Shown: positions 34,939 through 45,801, counted from the first letter of the stretch. The stretch is 64,000 nt of DNA from Mrakia gelida (GCA_024345305.1 BRON01000005.1:186001-250000); one strand, 5' to 3'. Numbers and translations: made by a program. Notes: generated by a model not told the origin, from the letters alone.

Positions 34939-36232
34939 GGTCTCCCGAGGGAAGAGCTCGAGTTCTCGAGCCTCCCTCCCTCCAACTCCACGACGCCTTT
35001 TCGCACCAAGAGAGATATCGCTGCAATGTTGCGAGAGCGTTGGTCGGAAGCATGTTCGTTCTCGTTCTCATGCCGTTCTTACCAGCTTGGAAAAATTGGA
35101 ACGAAACTGCGAATCGAGCGCGTCAAACAGCGGAGTCAAACGCGTCGACCTTTTGTTGTTTTCGATTCGAAGCTCGTCCTCTCCTCCAACCCACCACCCT
35201 CTCCAGCCTCCCAGCTTCTCGTCTCCCCCTCCTCCCTTCTCTCTGAACCTTCCAGACCTCTCCCTTGCCGTCCAAATTCTTGGATCGTGAGGTGAAGTCG
35301 AAGCAACAGTGTTTGGGCGGAGGGTCTCGCTCTCTTTCGAACCCCTCACCACCACCACCTCCTCCTTCCATTCCCTTCCTCTCCCAGCTCTTCCCAACCT
35401 CGTTCGGACCTCTTCGGAGGTTCTTGATGTGGCCCATAAGGCTCGCTTGAGATGTTGTGAGCTTGGGGAGGTCGAGATCGAAGGAGTAGGAGGAGGAGGC
35501 GAGGCTGATCGAAGAGGAACGCGAGGCGAGGCGAAGGAGGGAAGCTGTCGATGTAGAAGGACGAAGGAAGAGGCGAAGGGGTCGATTATGTATTGCTGAG
35601 TATCCTCTTTATCTCCTCTACCTCTCTCCTCGATGGTGAAGTCTACGAGACCTGCCTAGGAATCAAAAGAGCTGGGGTGGTTGAGCTCACCTCTCGGTGA
35701 GCGGAACCTCCCTTCTCCTTTGCCTTCCCAGCCTCTCACCTCGTTCTATTCGGTGTCGTTCTCTGTTGCATAGACTCTCGTAGCTACTATCTAGATCGAA
35801 TGAGCTTTTCTCGAGACCAAGCAACTCTTCTGCTGCACGGAAACGAGAGAGACTCGACCTCGAGTGAAGCCTCCCTCCCTTCCTTCGTTCACCTTCAACC
35901 ATCAACACCGCTCCTTCCTCCTCCCCTTTCGTCGTAGCTTACGAAGCAAGCTTTCGAAACGGAAAGCCTTTTTTTGCGAACACATCCTGGTCAGTTGTCT
36001 GCACCTCCATTTTACTGAGGACACGTGGGCCAAGAACGAAGACGGGCGAGAAGGTCTAATGGGACTACAGTAGGTCGAAACGAAACGCGTGGCGCGTCGA
36101 GTGAAGACTGATGGGAACGAAGCAGAAAAGCTGGGTAAAGTAAGAATGCATCCAGAGCAGCGATCAAGACTGGTGTAGAAAAATCAGAGAAACCCTTCGG
36201 TCAGCGCGTCGGAAGAAGCCTCCCTCTGCTGG

Positions 36233-36305
36233 CTTGAGATCTTGGGTCGAAAAGGGCGACGTGATGTGTTGAATGTTGATCATAGCCAGGGTGGCCAAGT
36301 GGTAA
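36233..36305 (+). repeat. 5' flank of tRNA-Leu, member of the tRNA-associated repeat
   Basis: CTTGAGATCTTGGGTCGAAA, GATGTGTTGAAT at 36263-36274, and then a tRNA-like 5' half (CCAGGGTGGCCAAGTGGTAA, 36286-36305) directly abutting the complete tRNA. The same block precedes the tRNA-like fragments at 25176 and 25304 and occurs in the right inverted repeat. Confidence 0.55.
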
Positions 36306-36388
36306 GGTGACTTATGCAAGTGGTTAAAGCAGACATCTTTAAGCGGTGTTCTCGAAAGAGTTCGAGGGTTCGACCCCCTCAGTCACCA
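36306..36388 (+). tRNA. tRNA-Leu (anticodon UAA)
   Basis: A complete class II tRNA can be folded by eye. The acceptor strands GGTGACT and AGTCACC pair in all 7 positions, with discriminator A. The D arm is TGC/GCA around AAGTGGTTAAA. The anticodon stem ACATC/GGTGT (one T-G pair) encloses the loop TTTAAGC, giving anticodon TAA. The long variable arm TCTCGAAAGAG is typical of leucine tRNAs, and the T arm is GAGGG-TTCGACC-CCCTC. A/B box promoters are therefore present, and T-rich sequence follows (about 36400-36425), as expected for RNA polymerase III termination. No intron. A duplicated tRNA 5' half sits immediately upstream, which is unusual. Confidence 0.85.
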
Positions 36389-36802
36389 AACCGGATCGAG
36401 CTCTTTCTTCGCTTTTAAGTTTTTGCTCCAGTCGTCGTCGCTTCGCTCCTCCTCGAGGCTGCTAGGGTACGTCCTAGACCCTTTTGCTGTCTCGTACGGG
36501 CATAGAGAGGGAGGGTGCAGGGACAGGAAAGGAACATAAGAGGGAGGGAGGAAGGGGGACGCGGCGCGGAGCGTTCTCCTCTTGTTTTTTTGCAGTGGAA
36601 CTGAGAGTACTTGAAGCCAGGACGCCTTCAGTCCGTTCTCTGTGTTCTACATCTTGTGATCTATTGTTCAAAGCAGAAAGCAAAGGAAAGAAGCCGTCGC
36701 GTCGCTCGCTTCACTCCAGCAACGCGCACCAACAACGGCTGACAAACTCCTGCTTTGCGAAACTATCTCGGAATCACGAAACTTGATGACTGTTGCAAGA
36801 TC
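36389..36802. other. Intergenic region between tRNA-Leu and the SRR1 gene
   Basis: About 410 bases. The first 40 contain T runs suited to Pol III termination. The remainder shows no supported gene. Confidence 0.35.
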
Positions 36803-38185
36803 TCATATAATCTCGTCCTTCTCGTTTTTCTCTTCCACGGGTTCCGGTCTCGTCCATCCTCCCTCTCCCTCCCCAAGCTTCGAAACGTTCTCCTTCGGCA
36901 CCCAGTGGAACGCCAGATCGTTGAAGACGTCGTTCGGAGGAAAGTTCGGCGGCAGAAGGTGGGTTTCCAGATGAGGAGCTGGTTTGGGAAGAGAGAGGGG
37001 GGGGGATAGACGACGCGTCGGTCAGCAAGGCAGAGACGGCGAGGGAGAAGAGCGGTAGATCTCAAACGATAGCGAGAGAGCGAGAGGGAGTGGCCGAAGC
37101 TCTGAAGTGGAGAGGAGGGGTAGAGGATAGACGAAACGTGACTGAAAGACAGAACGAACCGATGAGGGGGAGGCAAGGAGCGAGAGCTTGAAGTTTCTTG
37201 AGCGGTTCCCTGTGACCGAGATCGGAGGGTCAGCGTGTCTGAAGCTTTTTCCGGCACGAGTACGAAGTTATCCGACCTGCCTCACCTCACGACGTAGCCC
37301 GAGATGTCGTTTGAAAGCAAGACGAGTCGTCCGAGCGCGTCCTCCGACCAATTGGAGAAGAGAAAGTTTTGATACAGGGTACGAGGGCAGTGAGGCATGT
37401 AGACGAGGGTTGTCGATTCATCGGAAGGAAGGGGATGGCGACCGTGCTGATGAGAAAAAAGGAGCAGACTTTCAGCGAGGTCGACGGCGAAGACGGGAGG
37501 ACGAGGGAGAGAAGCGAGAGCGACGAACAGTGTTGGTCGGAAGGACGGAGATGGAGTAGGATGCCAAGAGGAGCTCGTCGACAGCATTGAAAGCTGGGTC
37601 GTATGCCTCCATCGAGGTGATCTGAGCAGTGAGCGGAAGAGGACTGGGTCAGAAGAGCTCGACGCGAACGGGACTCGAGGAGGGAAAGGGAGGAGAGGAG
37701 CTCACGTTCATTCGCTTAGAGAGATCTAGCATGAGGAGGAGCTGCAGCTGGGCTATCCTCGAGTACTCCAGAGATCCAAGTCCAAAGCATAAAATCCGAG
37801 CGGGTTGAGGGAACGATTCATCGTCAAGAAGGCGGTCGACCAGAGCTGGAAGGAAGGGAGGTCGAGGTGAGCTTTATCTCTTCTTTGCCTCGCTTGATCG
37901 TTCGAGCTCAGTGGAGCCCCCCTAGCACGCAGATACAATGGGGCGGGACTCACCTATCCATGCTGTCCCCCAGACACCCTCCAGAAGAGAAGCTCTTCTT
38001 CCCTCAAGAACGTCCTCGAGCTTGTTCGACCGGACGAGGTCGTCGGATTCCTCCGCCTGAGCTGGTTTTCCTCTCCCTTTCCGATGCTTCTTTGGTTTCG
38101 TGGGTACTACGGGAGTCTTGTATCGGATGGTCAAGACCTTGATGAACCCTTCTTCGTCGACATCTTGACTTGAACGGGGCGGCAT
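36803..38185 (-). CDS. SRR1-domain protein (Ber1/SRR1-like)
   Basis: ATG at 38185 (MPPRSSQDVDEEGFIKV) and TGA at 36803-36805. A basic linker (KPKKHRKGRGK) precedes the conserved domain, spread over about six exons: ARILCFGLGSLEYSRIAQLQ, LLLMLDLS, YDPAFNAVDELLL, STTLVYMPHCPRTLYQNFLF, NWSEDALGRLVLLSND, then LLPPNFPPNDVFNDLAFHWV near the end. The GLGS...RIAQLQ and YMPHC...LY motifs are those of the SRR1 family. Arabidopsis SRR1 acts in phytochrome B and clock signalling; yeast Ber1 affects microtubule stability. The biochemical activity is not known. Length (about 330 residues) is normal. No lesion seen. Confidence 0.85.
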
Positions 38186-39030
38186 CGATGCTTGAGGGAG
38201 GAAGCGAGCTCTCCAAATTGTGAGCTTTTCCTTTCCTCCCTCCTCCCTTCCCTCCTTCCCTCCCGACTACAACTCTGATCATTTCTGAACGCTTCCCTCC
38301 ATCCTCACTTTCTTTTGTCTGTGCTTCAGACTCTGGCATGGATATCAACGCACAAGCTCCTCCGGTGTGTTGCCTCAAGAGCATCGAACAAACGGAGGAT
38401 AGAAGCGAGCTCGAAGGGATCGGATCAATCGAGGGAACTCCTCTCGCAAGGCAGCAGGACGGCAACGAGGGCGGATATATCCCTGCGAGGATGAAGGATA
38501 CTGATCAGGAGGTGTATCTCGATAGGTTCTACCCAGGCTGAGCTCGATCTGGGTCCTACAGCAGCAGCGTTTCTTCGGAGGTTGCGAGCTCGACGTCCTC
38601 CTTCGCTTCCCTCCCTCCTTCTTTCATCAGTTCGCGAGTTCAACCGCGAAGCCCACCATCCCTCCTCTCTCCCTCTCTCGAGCCCAAACTTTCTCCCTTG
38701 ACTCGCCAATTTGCTTCGAGATCGCCTGAGGAATACATCTTCAACGGCTCTTCCTCTTAAGCTTCGACTCGATCCGAGCTTCGTCGACGGTCAACTCGAC
38801 TTTGTGCTCTTTAGCTGAAGCCGCGTCGAAACGGGCGGAGGATCGATCAGGCCTCTTGAAGTTCGAAGAGACGGGGAGAGGGATGACTTCGGGCGAGCAG
38901 GTGAGGTCTTCGGAGAGAGGAAGCTGATTCATGGGGTGACTAGACGTCAAGCTCGACGCGCCGAGTCTCGCTTTTGCCTTCTTCAATCTAAGCGGGATTG
39001 AAGTTTCATCTGATGTCGCTCGCTCTCGAT
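38186..39030. other. Region between SRR1 and the methyltransferase gene
   Basis: About 845 bases. It includes a small + strand ORF (listed separately). The rest, including a minus-strand open frame around 38741-38960, has no clear splice chain to the methyltransferase end and is left uncalled. Confidence 0.3.
38338..38541 (+). CDS. Small unrecognised ORF (67 codons)
   Basis: MDINAQAPPVCCLKSIEQ through DQEVYLDRFYPG and TGA. It is divergent from SRR1 with 150 bases between. The composition (acidic, mixed, not the Ser/Arg-rich pattern of shadow frames) is protein-like, but there is no homology I know and no second exon. Confidence 0.3.
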   Translation: MDINAQAPPVCCLKSIEQTEDRSELEGIGSIEGTPLARQQDGNEGGYIPARMKDTDQEVYLDRFYPG

Positions 39031-40560
39031 CTATTCGCTCTTTACCGCTATACTGCAGGTCACAACTCCGCTGATTCCTCCTCCCTCTCCCCAAGCACCC
39101 GACTCGATCCAACCCAACTCCTCGTCTAACCTCCGCTCAAGATCCCACGCCTGCTCTTCCGAGTATCCCGCAAGGAGTGGCATCCACGCTCTATATGTTA
39201 CTCGGATGTTTCCGAGAGCTGCGACTCCTGCCTGGTCAGCGACGACGTCTGGAGGTGAAGCGAAGTCAGCTCGAGTACTGTAGGCTGGACGCGTCTCTTT
39301 TGCAGACTCGAGAGTGTTCGAGACTCACCGTATCCTCTCCTTCCAACTTGAGCTGCCACCGTACGAGAGAGGACCTGAGCGAATCTTCCGGAAGCGAGAA
39401 GGATTCCCTCGAAGTCGTAGGAGAGTAGAGAGGACCGACGCGTCGCGACCTCCTCGTCTGATCAAAAGAAAAGCGAAGATCAGAAGCGCCTTCGGAAGGC
39501 AGATGAAAACGGAACTTACGGATTTCAAGAAAACGAGCCAGAGCTGGGTATCGATCCGACAGTTCTGTTCCGTCGTCGATGAAGTACTGGTGCGACGGCT
39601 CGGAGAGAAGCAGAACTCCTCCAGGAGCGAGGGATCTCGCGATTTCTTCCACTAGGGAGGAGTAGGGATGGGAGTTGGTGAACCACCAGCTGATGAAGCT
39701 ATGATTGATGAGATGGAACGATTCGTCCTCGCTGGAAGGGAGGAGAAGGAAGAGAGTCAGCAACACTTGACGCATCGCGAAAAATGAGAAAGCGCGTCGC
39801 GTACTAGGGAAGGCCAAGCGACCAGTCGTACGCTGGACGGAAGAAGAGCGATCAGCCTTAAGTCGCATTTTGAGACGAACGGAAGACTCACAGTGGAGCG
39901 TGAGGTTGGGAAGATGAGAGCTACGTGTCGTCGCGTGGAAGAAGCGAGATCGAAGCGAAGCGTCAGATGCTGCTTTTTCCCTCGCTCTACCGCAAAGCGA
40001 GACTCTCAGACTCACCCATCTCGTTCTGGGGAGGAGTCCATACCGATGCAGGTCGCGTTCGGAAAGCGTTCAGCGACACCTGAGAGCCAAAGACCTGCTC
40101 GTCCGAAAACACGAAAACGAAACGAGGTTGATCAGCATCTCGACTCGATTCTCGCTCCTTTCAAGCTGCACTCACTTTGGATCCCACTCCCGATATCCAG
40201 AACTCTCGTTCCTTCAGAGCTCAGCATCATCTGGATACGAGCAGCGGCTGCTTGAGGAAAGAGGTCGCCATAATGGAAAGCGACCCAGCGATTCCATCCG
40301 ACCTCGAGCGAACGACCGACGTGTGCAGGAACGAAGTAGTTTGATGACTGAGGCTGTTGAGAGTACCCAGAAGCTGAGTGGAAGAGAGAAAAGGGAGGAG
40401 AAAAAGTCAGCCCATCGAGCTCGAGATCCCTTCGCGGTGGTGGCGAAAAACGAGCGAGCTCACGCTCTTCGAGAGGGAACCCGGCGGGCGAGTACTGATG
40501 AGGATTGTAGGTGAACTCCTCTTCAGGAGATAAGAAGGGGTAGTAGGCAACGGAAGTCAT
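39031..40560 (-). CDS. Class I SAM-dependent methyltransferase (fungal small-molecule type)
   Basis: ATG at 40558-40560 (MTSVAYYPFLSPEEEFTYNP) and TAG at 39031-39033. About eight exons. An N-terminal segment with FVPAHVGRSLEVGWNRWVAF precedes motif I, TRVLDIGSGIQSE. The next exon reads GVAERFPNATCIGMDSSP, the acidic-end motif II that binds the SAM ribose. Further on come HLPNLTLH, FHLINHSFISWWFTNSH, and LAPGGVLLLSEPSHQYF, the post-III P-G-G loop. The set and spacing fit the LaeA/UMTA-like or Methyltransf_23/25 families, which act on small molecules or proteins; the substrate is unknown. The terminal exons (WMPLLAGYSEEQAWDLERRL) match the C-terminal helices of that group. It lies inside the inverted-repeat-bounded block. 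Confidence 0.7.
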
Positions 40561-41336
40561 GCTGGCGTCTGGAGGAGGAGAATCGGAGAACAGGACGATG
40601 AGACGACGGTGGTGGTCGAAAGTCGAAAGCGGACGACCGGCCAGATGTGAGATTTAGACGCGTCTTTGGGTCTCGCGTGGTATCGGTCGCTTGCTCTGCA
40701 TTTCGGGAGGAGATGTGATCTGACTCGAGGACAAGCAATGAATAAAGAGAGCGGGACGCAAGCGCGGACGGAACCGACTTCGACGCGTCGCGGATCCCTT
40801 TGGACTCGAAGCAGCACGACGAAAACGAGTACACAGAAGGAGAGCTCGTTGAGAATCGAAGATTCATCCCAACAGCATCGCACTAACACGCGTAGGCCTG
40901 GAGCAGCAAGAAGGTTTCACCGCTTTCCTTCGCCTCTCCTCTTCGAAGTTTGGACCCCCTGAGTCGGAAGCGGAGTCATCTCTCGATTCAGCCCTGCACA
41001 CTGCTCTCGCTTCAACTGAGCAGCTCGGTTCCACTTTCTAGCGAGTCTTTGATGCTGCTTCAGCAGTCCGTGTCTTCATCTATCACCTGGCAGGCGAAAA
41101 ACTGAGAGAGAGACGAGAACATCGAGTCGCGACGCGCTCAACCCCTCGTCTTCGCGAGGGCTGTTCGAAGCGAGGTCGGAGAAAAACAGGAATAGAGTTT
41201 ACCGCCATCTATGACGTTCTCCTTCGCGTAAGCAGCCGAGACTGCCGATGGAAGGAAGCAGGCGTGAACTGAGTCTCGAGCCCGAAGCCATGGCCTTCAC
41301 GACTCCCTCCAAAAAGAAGGCCATCTTAAACAAGGT
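40561..41336. other. Intergenic stretch without a supported gene
   Basis: About 780 bases between the methyltransferase start and the right inverted repeat. Near 41280-41336 the minus strand reads on from the repeat as a tRNA-like anticodon region (CTTGTTTAAGATGG). Nothing else is recognised. Confidence 0.35.
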
Positions 41337-41824
41337 CCTTTGAGCCACTTGGTTACTCGGGCTTCTTTTAGTATTTAACACATCCGTTCGCCAGCTTCTG
41401 ACCAAGATCTGAAGCGAGAAGGGGCACGCGCGTCGCGCTTTCTTTTCGTCTCTTCGCTGTGCCTCAAGCCTCGCCTCAGACTACATCTACTTATGCCCCG
41501 AAACTCGTCTTATGAAAATTTGTATTACAACAAAAGCAGGGAGAATCAGTCTGCTCGAGGGTCGGAGAGAGTGAGTGAGCTGGATGAGACGGAGAGTGAG
41601 TCGACGCGACGACGTCGCTTGAAGCCTGCTTGCTCGCTCTTCCCTCGATCAGAAGCACGTCCGTTCTCATTCAGCGGTGTGCGCTCAGATGCTCGGAGAG
41701 TCGATGGCTCGAGAGATCGAGGAGAAGGGAGGGAAGTCGACGTCTTGCCAAACGAAACGAGAACGGGGAGAGGTCAAGCAAGCGTCGTGTCCATCGAGAG
41801 ACCGTAGGGTAATCGTTCCTTCGA
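41337..41824 (-). repeat. Right copy of the ~490-bp inverted repeat
   Basis: Reverse complement of 24703-25200 with few differences. Its inner end (41337-41362) is the same tRNA-Leu-like 5' half. Its copy of the putative F-box last exon contains TGA where the left copy has TGG (near 41690), so that frame ends seven codons earlier. The high identity over noncoding sequence suggests recent duplication or gene conversion. Confidence 0.9.
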
Positions 41825-41985
41825 GAGTCGTACGAGATATCTGAGGAGGAAGAGAATGAGAGGGGAAGTCAGTCCCGAAGATTCGAAGAGATGGAAGCGA
41901 AGCAGAAGAGGACGCGACTCACTCGACGCTGCTTCGACCAGCTCTCCTCGACTGACCTTGACTCAACTCATGCGGTTTCGTCAGC
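41825..41985 (-). pseudogene. Remnant of F-box gene 3' exons next to the right repeat
   Basis: On the minus strand, sequence beyond the near-identical repeat still resembles 24530-24702: a GAGCTGGTCGAAGCAGC block with GTGAGTCGCGTC donor at the same spacing, then an intron and a CAG acceptor. Identity is much lower than in the core repeat. The rest of an F-box gene is absent, so this is a 3' fragment. Confidence 0.5.
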
Positions 41986-42122
41986 TCAGTTCTGCAACGT
42001 TCGATATGGAGTTCAGAAGATACATCAGATCTTAGAAATACAGGAAAACCTCAACGAAACCCCAAAACTCGAACCGAACCAGCTCCCTCTCTCGCCCCTC
42101 CTTCTCCTCCAGCTTCGCACCT

Positions 42123-44381
42123 CTACATCCCCGCCAAAACCCGCCTCCCAACCTCCCTATTCCCCTCCTCTAACCCCCTCTTCAACTCTCCCCACCCCTT
42201 CTCACCCACAACGTTCGAAGTCTTCCACCCCCTCCTCACCATCTCCTCAATCTCCTCCCTCGCTCGCGTCGGCAACGTCGTCGTCGTTCCGTCCCGAGGA
42301 GTGTAGGTTCCAGAGCGAAGTACCTTGATGGCTTCGATTTCGCGGAGGTAGGAGGGTCGGAGGATCGTGGATGGTGAGCGGGAGGAGAGGGAGAGGGTGA
42401 GATGGGGGTAGGTTTTGAGGATGTGGTGGGTCGCGAGGAGCGGGACCTGGTGGAGGGTGAGAGGAAAGGTGAGGGAGAGGAGGGAGGAATTCAGCTTAGG
42501 CATGATGAGATGGAGAGGTGAGAGAGGTGGGAGAGAGAGGGAAGAGGGACGCGACGAGAGGCAAAGAAGGACGCACCTCGGCCATGATCGAGAGGGAGAC
42601 GGACGATGAGGCTTGGGTTTCGTGGTCTGCGAAGCAGAGAGCAACATAAGAAGAAAGCAGTACAAGGAAGAGATGAAGGGAGGGCGTCAGCTAGGCAGCC
42701 CAAGGAGGAGCGCAGGAGAACGCGAACAAAAACGAAACGAGAACGACGCGTCGAACTCACAACCTCCCCTCCCACCGAACGCCGGCAGGATCACGTCCAT
42801 CATCGTCATCGCCGAGTAGTAGTGATACGAGCTGAGATCGTTATGCACGAGCACGGCGTGTTCGAGCTCCTTGGGGATGGGAAGCTGGTGCTGACCGTGA
42901 CCGACGAGATGGAGGACGAAGGGAGGGATGGCGTCCGTTGGGTTGGGAGCGAAGGAGGTTGGGTTGGAAGGCGAGAGAGGGTGGTAACCCCATGGGATCG
43001 GATCGGCTAGTGGCGGAACAGAAGGGACGAGGGAAGAAAAGCCAGCGTTCAGCGTGGAGGGACGGAAGAGAGAGACCAAGAGAGACGCGAGCGACGAACC
43101 TTGCAGCTCAGCTTGAAGATCCTTGATCACGCTGCTGTAGTCCCTGCTCGTCGAGTGGAACGATCCGGCGATGGCAGCGTGGGTGAGCATCTCTCCTCGA
43201 GCGTGCTTGGCCGGGAGTTGAAGAGGAAGGATGGGGAGATGGGTGTAGACGGGGAGGGAATCGAAGCCGATTTGATACGTCGAGGGCTCGTCCGACCAGA
43301 TGTCGAGTTGGGAGACGATGGCTTGTTTGACGCTGCGAAACGGTGGAAGTCAAGAAAAGGTCGGTCAGCCCTGCAGTCGATGAGAAGAGGAAAAGAAAGA
43401 GAGCCGACTGACTGATCCGACGCGACGAGCAACCTCAACGCTCCCTCCTTCACGAAATCCGCTCCGTACTCGACAAGCCACCCCAGCTGAGACGCATCAT
43501 GGACCATGCATACGAGAACGAGCTGCTCGCTCTTCGCTCGCCCTTTCCATTGGCGGAAGAGGTCCTTCGAGTAACGAGGCATGCTGCAAAGTGACCGAAC
43601 GAACGAAAGTCAATTTCGCGCGTTCTTCTCCTGCCACCCCAAGACAGAAAAAAGCAACTCACTCTACTTCGCAGCTGCCCAGAACGATCAAATCCGCCTT
43701 CATCCCCCAGTTCTTCGGACCCGTATACAGGTTCGTCTTGCCCACGTCCTCGAGGAACGACTTTGGGTCCCGAAACTCGCCTCCAGGGAAGATGCTGAGC
43801 TGATCGAAGACGGTTCTGTAGTCGAAGAGGAAGTCGGGAGCGTAGGCTCGGATGTTGGTTTGGGGCATGAGCTGAGTGAGGGTGTGGAGGAAGGAGGTGA
43901 AGATTTCTGGGGTACGAAACGAGGAACGAGGGAAGGGGAGGTGAGCTCGACGTTCGACGAGTCGAGAGAGAGAGCTGTCTCTGTGCTTCTCGAGCTGAGC
44001 ACACAGAAAGGAGAGGCGCGACTGACCATCGTTCCCACTATGACTCGTCGCCAGCATGACCTTAGATCTCTCCTTCGCTTTGATCCAAGGGTGATCCTCT
44101 GAGATCCTCCACTCTGTCTCTCCCTTCTTCTCGCCCACCCTCCAAGTCCCAGAATCGTTCCTCATCCCTGACCCTCCCCTCGACGACGACGAGTCGCATG
44201 CTGATGACTGGCTGCTGAGGGCTTCTAGGGATGCGGACGATGTTGTTGTTGAAGGAAGGAGGAAGGAAGGCGAGGAAGGGTTGAACTCGTTGAGGACGAG
44301 GAGGACGAAGAGGAACGAGAGGGAGAGGAGGAGGAGGCGACCTCGGCTCGAGTGTTGAGTTGGCGAAGAGAGAGAAATCAT
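42123..44381 (-). CDS. Type II membrane protein, glycosyltransferase-like
   Basis: ATG at 44381. A short cytosolic head (MISLSSPTQHSSRGR) is followed by one hydrophobic anchor, LLLLSLSFLFVLLVL, and a Ser/Thr stem, the layout of Golgi glycosyltransferases. The lumenal part reads through about eight exons: MLATSHSGNDG, MPQTNIRAYAPDFLFDYRTV, KADLIVLGSCEVE, LVLVCMVHDASQLGWLVEYG, IGFDSLPVYTHLPILP, VLHLVGHGQHQLPIPKELEH, then HNDLSSYHYYSAMTMMDVIL, LLATHHILKTYPHLTL and REIEAIKVLRSGTY. The DxxYY(x)AMxxMDVILPAFGG segment resembles the sugar-nucleotide binding end of GT-B fold enzymes seen in uncharacterised fungal proteins. The family is not certain. Stop at 42123. Confidence 0.55.
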
Positions 44382-44842
44382 CGAAGAGAAAAAGAAGGTG
44401 GGAGTTGGAGTGTTTCAAAGAAGAGCGAGTCCCCAAAAGATCTTCGTTCCCCCCCATCGCGGGAGGGAAGGGGAGGTTTGAAGGGGGGTCTCGAAGGGAG
44501 GGAAGGGAGGGTGAGACTGTTGAGCTCGTGTCGAGAGCTTCCTTTCCTTCCATGACGACCCGAGAACGTTGATCCGACGTTCTAAGGGAACGAGGGAATA
44601 GGGAAGGTCATCGAGATCCGAAAGGCAGCGTTGTTGGCGACAGAAAGAGCAGAAAGGCTTGTTGGCGTTGGAGACGAGAAGGCAAGGGCCAGGAAAGGAA
44701 GGGAGGAAAAGGGGTGAGCTCGACGGGTGCCCTCCAACCGCTTCCTCGTCTAAATCTTCGGTTCCAACAAAGACAAGGTTCGTCTCTTTCATACTTCAAA
44801 AGAGACCTGGATCTATTTGCTCTCTGACTGACAAAGTTTCTG
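44382..44842. other. Divergent upstream region
   Basis: About 460 bases between the glycosyltransferase-like gene and the BTB gene at 44843/44917. No gene is supported. It presumably contains both promoters. Confidence 0.35.
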
Positions 44843-45801
44843 TTGTTTTCGCTCGCTCAGTCCACCTCATCGAACCCACGTCGAGCTCAACCTCCTTCCT
44901 TCCCTCCCTCCCTCCCATGCCTCCTGCCGCTGCCAACAAACGAGCCCGAGCTACCTCTGCTACCTCCTCCTCCTCCTAGCCTCCCAAATCCAAATCTCGT
45001 ACGGCCAAATACCATCCAGACATCCGAGAAGACGGCTCGATCGGACATCATCCTCGAGAGCTCAACAGGGCGGCACTTCGCGACGTCCAAGATCTACCTC
45101 CAGGCCAACTCCCAGATCTTCGAGGACACCCTCCTCGTTGGGACGGACGACTCAACGGACAAGATCGACGGCCTTCCGGTCATCAAGCTCGAAGAAGACC
45201 AACTCAGCATCTTCAACTTCCTCTCCTTCATCCACACCTCCCCAGCCATCGAACCCCTCCCCCTCCAAAACCTCGAAGAGCTCGACGACCTCCTTCGCAT
45301 GGCCGACAAGTACAACGCTCCTCTCGTCGGTCGAACAGCAGCTGGATACTTCTTCCCAACCCTCTCAAAGGACAGGCATGTTCATCCGGACGGTCTGGCT
45401 CTCGCGTTGATCTACTCCCGATTCAAGACCAGACGGATCGTCGAGGATTCGATCAGAGCTATGGGGTTCTATGGAATCGCGGCCCTAGCCGCAAACGTTA
45501 GGTTCAATCTGCACAGTGTCGATGGAATCAAGGATCCAGAGCGGGAGTCGAAGAAGTGGAGACCGTGCTCTGTTGCCGATATCAAGCTCGAGTACTTGAA
45601 GAGGATGGCGGTGGAGGATATCGCAGAGATTACGAGAGTCAGAGATAGAGTGACCACTGAGTTGGGGTACAGCTGGGCTGATGCTGCGAAGGATTTCAAG
45701 GTGAGTCCCGCCGAGCGACGCGCTTGTAATTCGTCTCTTTCGCTCGCTGACTCGTCTTTCGTTCTCTTTCTTCCTTCTCTCAGATACACGGGTACCATTG
45801 A
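44843..45801 (+). pseudogene. BTB/POZ paralog 1 with disrupted original N-terminus
   Basis: The ancestral start, ATG 44917, gives MPPAAANKRARATSATSSSS, matching paralogs 3 and 4, but then meets TAG at 44977-44979 where paralog 4 has CAG. After PPKSKSRTAKYHP a one-base shift (about 45018-45035) moves the frame relative to the BTB domain. The BTB frame itself (EKTARSDIILESSTGRHFAT, YLQANSQIFEDTLLVGTDDS, VIKLEEDQLSIFNFLSFIH, DDLLRMADKYNAPLVGRTA) is intact and open back to another ATG at 44843, so a protein with an unrelated Pro-rich N-terminus could still be made. Its last exon is the family mini-exon IHGYH with TGA at 45799-45801. Treated as pseudogene or a remodelled gene. Confidence 0.6.

Larger units (their letters stand above)
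33745..36305. other. Stretch without a confident gene
   Basis: About 2.5 kb. Open frames occur on both strands, but no set of exons splices into a recognised protein. The most protein-like is a minus-strand ORF at 34327-34938, listed separately. From 35950 to 36230 the sequence is less GC-rich and precedes the tRNA-associated flank. Confidence 0.35.

Noticed and set aside
24703..41824. Classic terminal-inverted-repeat DNA transposon
   Set aside because: Similarity continues past the outer ends of both repeats at lower identity, no target-site duplication could be seen, and no transposase signature was recognised in the interior. Kept only as a possibility under the inverted-block finding.
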